Assembly (NCBI GenBank): GCA_023427845.1
Contig: JAEYZX010000095.1
Span: forward strand, 1-7,926
Source: Bacteroidota bacterium
Lineage (GTDB): Bacteria > Bacteroidota > Bacteroidia > Flavobacteriales > Flavobacteriaceae
DNA: 7,926 nt
Direction of reading: 5' to 3'
Part shown: positions 1 to 6,273 of the stretch, piece by piece
Numbering within the stretch: the first letter of the stretch is position 1
Layout of the letters: the number at the start of each line of letters is the position of its first letter
Position numbers and translations under genes: made by a program
The notes under the pieces: model-generated
Told to the model about the DNA's origin: nothing
The model's input: only the letters and a program-made list of their open reading frames with translations
Database searches by the model: none

Positions 1-1
1 C

Positions 2-202
2 TTCAACAAAGATCCGCACAATTATACGTGGTGGAGCAATTTCGGGAATGCACGTGCAAACAACAAAGGCTGGCGACTCGATTATATATTGGTCAGCAAA
101 GCATTGGAACATCGGCTAAAACGTGCCGTGATCCTGAGTGAGGCAAAGCATTCGGATCATTGCCCGGTAATGGCGGAGATAGATTTTAGTGACGGGAATT
201 AG
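2..202 (+). CDS. Exodeoxyribonuclease III / AP endonuclease family protein, C-terminal fragment
   Basis: The window opens inside this gene; 66 codons remain before the TAG stop at 200-202, and the start lies upstream of the window. The fragment carries two hallmarks of the exonuclease III (endonuclease/exonuclease/phosphatase fold) C-terminus. One is a WRLDY segment (residues 24-28 of the fragment), equivalent to the R-I/L-D strand whose Asp helps orient the catalytic site. The other is SDHCPV (51-56), containing the conserved catalytic His (His53 of the fragment). The YTWWSN segment near the beginning also fits the family. Members of the ExoIII branch cut at abasic sites and digest 3' ends of duplex DNA in base excision repair; that role is inferred from the family. 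An exact name (xthA) is likely but not assigned because most of the protein is missing. A structured repeat begins right at its stop codon. Confidence 0.85.
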   Translation, partial: FNKDPHNYTWWSNFGNARANNKGWRLDYILVSKALEHRLKRAVILSEAKHSDHCPVMAEIDFSDGN

Positions 203-310
203 GAGCTGTTCCTGCTATTCGCTGCAATCTTTAATTGCTGAAAAGATCAGCAGCCCGTGGGGTGTGACCGGTGCAATTAAAGGATTTCCGCTGCTATCAG
301 GGCTAGGACA
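201..310. repeat. Structured intergenic repeat element (probable dispersed Flavobacterium-type repeat)
   Basis: This block fills most of the gap between the endonuclease stop and the OmpA gene. Its core is a perfect 9-bp inverted repeat, TTTAATTGC (230-238) with GCAATTAAA (273-281). With one bulged G the stem extends to AATC (226-229) pairing with GATT (283-286). Farther out, CCTG (211-214) can pair with CAGG (298-301) and AGC (204-206) with GCT (302-304), so the whole block could fold as one long imperfect hairpin. A direct 7-mer CTGCTAT occurs on both flanks (212-218 and 291-297). The flanks, AGGAGCTGTTCCTGCTAT on the left and GCTGCTATCAGGGCTAGGAC on the right, match my recollection of a repeat scattered between genes in Flavobacterium genomes in which the flanks are conserved and the central stem-loop varies. 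That identification is from memory; only the folding symmetry is seen here. Confidence 0.6.
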
Positions 311-337
311 ATATCAATAAAACAAACAAACACAAAT

Positions 338-1300
338 ATGATGATAAAGAGAATTTCAGTTGCATTGCTAATCATGGCACTTTCAACTTCATGCGTTTCA
401 AAAAAAGTCTATACCGAGCTCGAAAACAAATACGCCGATGCACGTAAGGAAAACCGTCGCCTTTCGGATGAAAATGACGAACTGAACCAGGCTAAAAATA
501 AATTGGATCAGGAGTACGCCGCGCTTCAGGCTGAACTTGCAAAAACAAAAGCCGACCGGGATAAATTCCTTTCGCAATATACCGCAGCCGATACCAACCT
601 GAAAAACCTGCAGGCGTCCTACAATGCGCTCGAGAAAAACAGCGACGATGCATTGCAGTCAAACATGAACAAAAACCGTGAACTTCTTGCACAGCTTGAA
701 GCCAAAGAAAAAACACTCGCAGCCGAGCAACAGCGTCTCAACAAACTCAAAAGCGATCTTCAGGCAAGTTCCGACCGGTTAACGGAACTCGAAAACATGA
801 TGGCAGCTAAAGATGCCGCGATGAAAAAACTAAAAGAAACACTTTCCAAAGCATTGAACAGCTTTGAAGGAAAAGGTCTTACCGTACAGGAGCGAGATGG
901 CAAGGTGTATGTTTCGATGGAGAACAAACTGCTGTTCAGTTCAGGAAGCTGGGCAGTTGGCAGCGAAGGACGTCGCGCCGTAGTCGAAGTCGGAAAAGTA
1001 CTTGCCGACAATCCCGATATTTCAGTATTGATCGAAGGCCACACCGACGACGATGCCTATGCCGGATCCGGCCCTATAGCCGACAACTGGGACTTGTCAA
1101 CCAAACGTGCAACCGCAATTGTTTCAATCCTTGGCGAAAACAAGAAAATCAACCGTCAAAACCTGACAGCCGCCGGCCGAAGCGAATACGCCCCGCTGGC
1201 AAGCAACAGCACCGCCGAAGGCAAAGCGAAAAACAGACGCATCGAGATTATTTTGACCCCGAAGCTGGATGAGATTTCAAGGATGCTGAACGAGCTTTAA
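338..1300 (+). CDS. OmpA-family peptidoglycan-binding lipoprotein with long coiled coil
   Basis: The 320-residue product starts with a lipoprotein signal: basic MIKR, a hydrophobic stretch (residues 6-15) and a lipobox ending in STSC, with Cys19 as the expected lipidated residue. Residues about 22-170 are very rich in Lys, Glu, Gln, Ala and Leu and look like one long coiled coil. Residues about 190-308 form an OmpA-like domain: GHTD at 234-237, NWDLSTKRA at 250-258, AGRSEY at 279-284 and NRRIEI at 299-304, which supply the Asp and Arg known to hold diaminopimelate in this family. It probably sits in the outer membrane and tethers it non-covalently to peptidoglycan. Tandem ATG codons (338 and 341) make the first residue uncertain by one. 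There is no Shine-Dalgarno; the leader 318-337 is A-rich, as is usual in Bacteroidota. I see no TAnnTTTG-type promoter in the 135-bp gap, so co-transcription with the upstream gene is possible. Its specific partner or function is unknown. Confidence 0.9.
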   Translation: MMIKRISVALLIMALSTSCVSKKVYTELENKYADARKENRRLSDENDELNQAKNKLDQEYAALQAELAKTKADRDKFLSQYTAADTNLKNLQASYNALEKNSDDALQSNMNKNRELLAQLEAKEKTLAAEQQRLNKLKSDLQASSDRLTELENMMAAKDAAMKKLKETLSKALNSFEGKGLTVQERDGKVYVSMENKLLFSSGSWAVGSEGRRAVVEVGKVLADNPDISVLIEGHTDDDAYAGSGPIADNWDLSTKRATAIVSILGENKKINRQNLTAAGRSEYAPLASNSTAEGKAKNRRIEIILTPKLDEISRMLNEL

Positions 1301-1410
1301 TGTAGCAATGTAGAAATGTAACAATGTACCAATAAGTTAGCTCAATGATAAGGCTCATCAATATCGCGTGGACACCTAATTGCTACATTAATCAATTGGT
1401 ACATTGAATC
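1298..1410. repeat. Convergent junction with degenerate 8-bp repeats in inverted arms
   Basis: The left arm (1299-1330) is four copies of an 8-bp unit AATGTANN followed by AAT. The right arm (about 1379-1413), read on the - strand, is the same unit with more drift. Two perfect 12-bp complementary pairs result: 1298-1309 with 1379-1390 and 1322-1333 with 1395-1406. Because the units resemble each other, the arms can also pair in nested registers with a few mismatches. The stop codons of both convergent genes (TAA 1298-1300 on +, TGA 1409-1411 on -) lie at its edges. A role as a bidirectional transcription terminator or stabilising 3' hairpin is the natural inference, but no U-tract follows it. 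I recall similar strings of AATGTANN between Flavobacterium genes, without being able to check. Confidence 0.7.
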
Positions 1411-2785
1411 ATTGAACAGTCAACCTGCTGGTCACAATATTACCAACATTATCTTCAATCGTCACAAGATACAATCCTGCCTGAAAATCGGTTTGGATTG
1501 TATTTTGTTCCGGTTGATTCATTTGCTGTTTCAGCAGCACTTTCCCTGTCAGGTCATATACGGCCAACTGAACCGGATATTCGATACCGCTTGCCGAAAT
1601 CTGCACATTACCGTTGGCGGGATTTGGATGTAGTGAAAAACTTGCTTTTGAAAAAGCGTCGGTGCCAAGTGACGAATCGATGATTCGATAGATTGTTCCG
1701 TTTCCGGAAGACGAAATATACAACTCGCCGTTGATGTCTTCCCCTAAAGAGGTGATGCTGTTCAACCCTGGTAAATTAGGGGTAACTGCAATATTATTTG
1801 TCGCATCGAGCGTATAAATCTTACTTTGGCACAAATCTGCAAAGAAATATTTGTTCGCGAAATTTGGAAAAGTCGTTCCCGTATAAAAATAACCACCTGT
1901 TATCGAACAGCCACCTGTTGCGGAATGTGTGTATTGCGCAATCGGCATCGTGTAGTTTCCAATAGCGCTGCAACCGGTTGTGTTATAGGTCGCATTTCCT
2001 TCAAAACAACGCCACCCGAGGTTTAATCCCGGAGTAAGCGGAAAAGTAATCTTATTGATTTCCTCGATCTGATTTTGTCCGACATCGGCAATCCACAAAT
2101 CGCCGTTAAGACGGTTGAACGAAAACTTCCACGGATTCCGCAATCCAACTGCCCAAATCTCGTCATTACCGGCAACGCCAACATAAGGATTGTCGGCAGG
2201 AATTCCGTAAGGCGAACCCGAATCTACATCGATCCGAAGCATCTTGCCTAGATTTTCGGTAATGTCCTGTGCGCGGTCTCCCGGATCGCCGCCGCTTCCG
2301 CCGTCGCCCATCCCAATGTATAAATAGCCATCGGGCCCAAATTTTATCGATCCTCCGTTGTGGTTTGAAAATGGCTGCGCAACAGTTAGTAAAACGGTTC
2401 CGCTTCCGGCATCGACGACATTGGGATCTGAACTCACCGAATACCTCGCAATAACGGTTGCGCCATCGCCGGCACGCGTATAATTAACATAGAAAAACCC
2501 ATTGTCTCCATAATCGGGGTGAAATGCAATTCCGAGCAAGCCTCTTTCGCCGCCCGATGTAATCAATGAACTTGGCAATGATAAAAAGTTTGTTGCGTTA
2601 ACCGTTCCGTCGGGATTTACGATCTTGATATTGCCGCCCTGTTCAACGATGAATAATCTGTCGTCGCCTGCATGCGTGATTTCGACTGCAGACGTAAACC
2701 CGGTTGCGAATGATTCAATGTCAATAGTTTGTGCGGTAGCAATTGTAACGGAAAAAAGTGATAGAATTGTAATTTTTAGATTCAT
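1409..2785 (-). CDS. Secreted PQQ-dependent sugar (aldose) dehydrogenase-like protein with T9SS sorting domain
   Basis: The 458-residue protein begins with a signal peptide (residues 1 to about 19, ending ATAQ). Residues about 22-370 form a beta-propeller of the soluble glucose/sorbosone dehydrogenase family. NHNGGSIKFGPDG (141-153) holds the His (His142) corresponding to the catalytic base of soluble PQQ glucose dehydrogenase, and GLRNP (214-218) holds the Arg expected near the cofactor. YFFADLC (313-319) and late propeller blades follow. The four cysteines 260, 272, 293 and 319 could form two disulfides, as fits an exported protein. Residues about 382-458 are a type IX secretion C-terminal domain: LHPNPANG at 385-392, VYDLTGKVLL at 409-418, AGLYLV at 436-441, ending in RLTVQ. 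The protein is therefore expected to cross the outer membrane and be released or surface-attached. The family oxidises the C1 of aldoses using PQQ; the true substrate, and whether PQQ is bound, are not determined by sequence. It is preceded by 106 bp and probably has its own promoter. Confidence 0.88.
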   Translation of the reverse strand: MNLKITILSLFSVTIATAQTIDIESFATGFTSAVEITHAGDDRLFIVEQGGNIKIVNPDGTVNATNFLSLPSSLITSGGERGLLGIAFHPDYGDNGFFYVNYTRAGDGATVIARYSVSSDPNVVDAGSGTVLLTVAQPFSNHNGGSIKFGPDGYLYIGMGDGGSGGDPGDRAQDITENLGKMLRIDVDSGSPYGIPADNPYVGVAGNDEIWAVGLRNPWKFSFNRLNGDLWIADVGQNQIEEINKITFPLTPGLNLGWRCFEGNATYNTTGCSAIGNYTMPIAQYTHSATGGCSITGGYFYTGTTFPNFANKYFFADLCQSKIYTLDATNNIAVTPNLPGLNSITSLGEDINGELYISSSGNGTIYRIIDSSLGTDAFSKASFSLHPNPANGNVQISASGIEYPVQLAVYDLTGKVLLKQQMNQPEQNTIQTDFQAGLYLVTIEDNVGNIVTSRLTVQ

Positions 2786-2808
2786 GGCAAAGCATTTTGG
2801 ATGAATAG

Positions 2809-2835
2809 TAAAGTTACAATTTTTGTCAATTACAA
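2809..2835 (-). promoter_or_regulatory. Possible Bacteroidota-type promoter for the sugar dehydrogenase gene
   Basis: Read on the - strand, TAACTTTA (2809-2816) resembles the Bacteroidota -7 element TAnnTTTG, differing in the last base. A TTG (2833-2835) lies 16 bp upstream, close to but shorter than the usual spacing to the -33 element. Transcription would begin about 17-20 bp before the ATG at 2783-2785, leaving a short leader. The region is very A/T-rich, so a chance match is quite possible. Confidence 0.35.
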
Positions 2836-2838
2836 AAA
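2820..2838. repeat. Short perfect inverted repeat upstream of the sugar dehydrogenase
   Basis: TTTTTGT (2820-2826) and ACAAAAA (2832-2838) are perfect 7-bp inverted repeats separated by 5 bases. They lie between and over the candidate -33 and -7 elements, so the site could be an operator for a dimeric regulator. It could equally be a chance palindrome in an A/T-rich region. No regulator gene is visible in the window. Confidence 0.35.
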
Positions 2839-2891
2839 CATTACGAATTGATTATTAAGTATTTAAGATAATCCCGGCGTTACGGGTAATG

Positions 2892-4874
2892 CTAAAAATC
2901 AAACTCATCAATCGAAAGCGTATCGACATCAATTTCCATTTCGGCTTCTTCCTTACTGACGTATCCACGTGCTGCTCCGTAAAGCGTAACGACTTTAGTC
3001 TGTGCAATTGTATCTTCGGGCGTTATTAATCCGCGTCGCATCATCAGGTTTTTCATGTATGAATTTCGTTTTACGACATACGGTTTCAGGTTTGCATTTC
3101 CGTCAAATTGCCACATAAACCCTTTGGGACGAGGAACGATGCTTGCCAGAAACAGCGATTCGTTGAGGTTTAGTTCCGACGGATGTTTATGAAAGTAAAA
3201 AATCGATGCTTCGCCTGCGCCATAAACGTTTGGTCCCCACTCAATTATATTCAGATACACCTCAAACATTCTATGCTTGCTTACGATATTGTTGTTTTCA
3301 AGAATGTAAACCAACAGAATTTCCTCAAGCTTTCGCGAAAGCGTTTTTTCACGTGTCAGAAATACATTTTTTACGAGTTGCATGCTGATTGTGCTCGCAC
3401 CGCGTGAAAATCGTTTTGTTTTGATGTTTTTGATTATCGACTGTTTGAAAGCTTCGTTGATAAATCCGCGATGCGAATAAAACGACGGGTCTTCTGCCGT
3501 AAGCACTGCTTTTCTTAAATAGGGTGAAATCTGCTCAAGTGGCGTATAATAAATATTTTCACGGCCTACCAAAACTCCGCGTTGCTTTTTTCCGTTTTCG
3601 ATCGCGCGATACACAAATTCGCCGTTCAGTTTGGACAGGTTCGCCTCGCCGTATTTTACGATCTTGAGTTTGTCTTTGTTGATTTTACTATTGAATACAA
3701 GTGCGTTAGGTTTATTTTTGTTGTATATGAAATCAAGTTCGTAATCAAAATTTCCTTCGGCAACCATGCCTTCAAAATTGGAGAAAAGTCCGGTTGGCAG
3801 CGATGTTATGAAATCCTGCGCTTTCATCTTCGGGATATCGACATGGAGTTTATAAATGGTGTCCTTTTCGACATTGTATTCAACATGCGGATTGAATCTG
3901 ATGGCGTTCAGAGTAGCGACCGAACTGCTGTCGATTGCCATGAAATCAGGGCCAAAATGAAGCCGGTATTCGAATTCGGCTTTGTTTACGATTACATCTT
4001 TAGATGCTATTTTGGCATGGTTCACCACAAGATTATTGATCGATGTAAATCCGTCGATATGCAATTCGTCGCCATCCATATCGATGTCGCTGACTTTCAT
4101 CCGAATCGAATCAAAACCCGATTGAAGATTAAATCGCTCATCTACGTACGGAACTTTTATCGCACTGCCATCGCTGTTGTAAAACCTGAGGTCGGTTTGC
4201 TTTTTACGCGGATTTGCATAACCCGCAATTTTCCAGTTTTGTGAGAATGTATTGGTTGTTACTTTTATGGAGCTTTCAAGTTGTTTGTCGGCAAGGCGCA
4301 ACGTATCCATTTTCATTGTGATCTTCCGCCCCATGTCGTCCATCCGAAGCGTAACATTGGTTACGTTCATATCGGTCGGGACAAGGTTTAGGAATTTCGT
4401 CAAAAGTTTATAGGTTCGTTCGGCAATGTTAGATTTACCGGCTTTTTTTTGCTTGGACGCCGTTACATTCTTAGGATGTAGGAACGTGTCGAAGTTACGC
4501 CCGGTGCTGTCCTTAACCAATTGTATAAAACCGTTCTGGACGTTTAGTGTGCCGAGTTGGATATCGCCGGTGAATAATTGAAGAAGATTGATTTTGGTTT
4601 TGATGCTTTCGACGCTTAGGATTGTGTCTTTGTTATGAGGAACTAAGATTACGTTGTGCATTTCAATACCCGACAGCCCATTGAATTTGGTTGCCCCTAT
4701 AGAAAATTCGCTGTCATAATCGCGCTCGATTTTTGCTTCGACACGGCTGACGGCTTTCTGAAGTATATTGTCCCGAAAGATGAACACCGCGGTGACTGCC
4801 AGTATTAAAATGAGGAGAATGCATTTTACTGCCAGAATCACTTTTTGTTTTCGGGTCCTCATATTATTGCGCAT
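2892..4874 (-). CDS. Membrane-anchored monofunctional peptidoglycan glycosyltransferase (GT51) with large AsmA-like N-terminal region
   Basis: The 660-residue protein has one N-terminal membrane helix (about residues 12-33) after a basic start. A region of about 400 residues with alternating beta-strand character follows (roughly 40-425), whose opening (IERDYDSEF...GLSGIEMHNV) resembles AsmA/TamB-type proteins. A GT51 domain occupies about 430-600 and has all the main motifs: AEDPSFYSHRG (460-470, catalytic Glu461), RGASTISMQLVKN (491-503), SRKLEEILL (513-521, second Glu) and KHRMFEVYLNIIEWG (533-547). GT51 enzymes polymerise lipid II into glycan strands at the outer face of the inner membrane. 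No transpeptidase domain follows, so it is monofunctional, but nearly three times the length of MtgA (about 240 residues). Start choice is between Met1 and Met5 (4862); both have A/T-rich leaders. It begins 36 bp after the radA stop and is probably co-transcribed; a weak -7-like TATCTTTA (4891-4898, - strand) could give an internal promoter. The N-terminal region's function is unknown. Confidence 0.88.
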   Translation of the reverse strand: MRNNMRTRKQKVILAVKCILLILILAVTAVFIFRDNILQKAVSRVEAKIERDYDSEFSIGATKFNGLSGIEMHNVILVPHNKDTILSVESIKTKINLLQLFTGDIQLGTLNVQNGFIQLVKDSTGRNFDTFLHPKNVTASKQKKAGKSNIAERTYKLLTKFLNLVPTDMNVTNVTLRMDDMGRKITMKMDTLRLADKQLESSIKVTTNTFSQNWKIAGYANPRKKQTDLRFYNSDGSAIKVPYVDERFNLQSGFDSIRMKVSDIDMDGDELHIDGFTSINNLVVNHAKIASKDVIVNKAEFEYRLHFGPDFMAIDSSSVATLNAIRFNPHVEYNVEKDTIYKLHVDIPKMKAQDFITSLPTGLFSNFEGMVAEGNFDYELDFIYNKNKPNALVFNSKINKDKLKIVKYGEANLSKLNGEFVYRAIENGKKQRGVLVGRENIYYTPLEQISPYLRKAVLTAEDPSFYSHRGFINEAFKQSIIKNIKTKRFSRGASTISMQLVKNVFLTREKTLSRKLEEILLVYILENNNIVSKHRMFEVYLNIIEWGPNVYGAGEASIFYFHKHPSELNLNESLFLASIVPRPKGFMWQFDGNANLKPYVVKRNSYMKNLMMRRGLITPEDTIAQTKVVTLYGAARGYVSKEEAEMEIDVDTLSIDEFDF

Positions 4875-4910
4875 TTAGTAGGTCGTATTATAAAGATAAG
4901 TTTTTTTGCG

Positions 4911-6272
4911 CTATCCGAAAAGGTGGCCTGCGACATCTTCGATTTTGGAGACTAATTTGATTTTAATCAACGTGTTTTTAAGTGATATCTTATTGTATCG
5001 CGAAACAAAAATTGTCGAGAAGCCGAGTTTCTCAGCTTCCTGTATACGTTGATCGATGCGGTTTACAGGCCGGATTTCACCAGAGAGGCCGACTTCGCCA
5101 ACAAAGCAAAAGTCTTTCCCTACGGGAATATCTTCATTTGATGATAAGATGGCAGCAACAACTGCCAAGTCGATCGCAGGATCATCGACCGAGATTCCGC
5201 CTGTAACATTCAGAAAAACATCTTTTGTCCCAAGCCGGAAACCGGCCCTTTTTTCAAGGACGGCAAGAATCATGTTTAGCCTTTTGGCGTTGTAACCGGT
5301 TGTGCTGCGTTGTGGCGTCCCATAGACCGCAGTGCTCACGAGCGCCTGTATTTCGATCATCAACGGGCGCATGCCTTCGAGCGTTGCGGCGATTGCTGTT
5401 CCCGAAAGTTCTTCTTCACGATGTGAAATCAGTATTTCGGACGGATTTGATACTTCCCGAAGTCCACTGCCCTGCATTTCATAGATGCCGAGTTCTGCTG
5501 TCGATCCGAAACGGTTTTTGAGTGAACGCAAAATTCGGTACACATGGTTGCGGTCGCCTTCGAATTGCAATACGGTATCAACCATATGCTCGAGAATTTT
5601 TGGACCGGCGATATTTCCGTCTTTTGTGATGTGGCCGATCAGTATAACCGGTACATTCGTTTCTTTTGCAAATTTTATGAGTTCGGCTGTGCATTCGCGG
5701 ATTTGCGAAATACTTCCGGGCGATGCTTCGATGTAATCGGTATGCAAAGTCTGTATCGAATCGATGATGACTACATCGGGTTCAATTTCTTCAATTTGAC
5801 GAAAGATATTCTGCGTTTTGGTTTCGGTCAATATATAGCAATTGTCGCCATTTGGCGTAATCCGCTCGGCGCGCATTTTAATCTGTTTCTGGCTTTCCTC
5901 TCCTGAAACATATAACGTTTTAAATGGTAATTTGAGTGATATCTGCAGCAACAACGTGCTTTTTCCGATTCCGGGTTCGCCTCCGAGAAGAATCAATGAA
6001 CCTGGAACAATCCCGCCGCCAAGCACACGGTTGAGTTCGCCATCGCGGGTGTCCATCCTGATTTCCTGCGCCGAATCGATTTCGTTGATTTTCAGAGGTT
6101 TTACCACGCGTTTGGTATCGGCGCCGGCTGCTTTCCAGATTGTTTTTTCCTCTTTCTGAATGATTTCCTCGGCAATTGTATTCCATTCCTTGCACGAGTT
6201 GCATTGTCCCTGCCATCGGGAATACTGTGCGCCACAGTTTTGACAGAAGAACGTCGTTTTTAGTTTCGACAT
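4911..6272 (-). CDS. radA: DNA repair ATPase RadA
   Basis: RadA is a RecA-like, ring-forming motor that promotes branch migration of recombination intermediates in repair of broken or stalled DNA. The 453-residue protein is of normal full length. It has an N-terminal four-cysteine zinc finger (Cys10, 13, 24, 27), a Walker A loop GGEPGIGKST (97-106), a Walker B strand VVIIDS (167-172) and the RadA signature KNRFGS (252-257). A Lon-protease-like C-terminal domain (about 285-453) includes VFLNVTGG (352-359) and GEVGLSGEIRPV (392-403). This domain lacks the Lon catalytic Ser-Lys dyad arrangement, as is normal for RadA. The ATG is one base downstream of the stop codon of the hydrolase gene, with no Shine-Dalgarno, so translational coupling is likely. 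The glycosyltransferase gene follows after 36 bp. Confidence 0.97.
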   Translation of the reverse strand: MSKLKTTFFCQNCGAQYSRWQGQCNSCKEWNTIAEEIIQKEEKTIWKAAGADTKRVVKPLKINEIDSAQEIRMDTRDGELNRVLGGGIVPGSLILLGGEPGIGKSTLLLQISLKLPFKTLYVSGEESQKQIKMRAERITPNGDNCYILTETKTQNIFRQIEEIEPDVVIIDSIQTLHTDYIEASPGSISQIRECTAELIKFAKETNVPVILIGHITKDGNIAGPKILEHMVDTVLQFEGDRNHVYRILRSLKNRFGSTAELGIYEMQGSGLREVSNPSEILISHREEELSGTAIAATLEGMRPLMIEIQALVSTAVYGTPQRSTTGYNAKRLNMILAVLEKRAGFRLGTKDVFLNVTGGISVDDPAIDLAVVAAILSSNEDIPVGKDFCFVGEVGLSGEIRPVNRIDQRIQEAEKLGFSTIFVSRYNKISLKNTLIKIKLVSKIEDVAGHLFG

Positions 6273-6273
6273 A

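Noticed and set aside
2873..2886. Hairpin CCCG/CGGG just after the glycosyltransferase stop as a terminator
   Set aside because: Only a 4-bp stem with a 6-base loop and no U-tract; too weak to call.
3582..4244. A 220-codon open frame on the + strand
   Set aside because: It lies entirely antisense to the glycosyltransferase gene, whose protein has clear domains; the translated + strand product has no recognisable motif or signal and is a shadow frame.
5544..5906. A 120-codon open frame on the + strand, and other shorter ones across 4982-6159
   Set aside because: They are antisense to radA, which is full length with all motifs; the products are low-information frame shadows.
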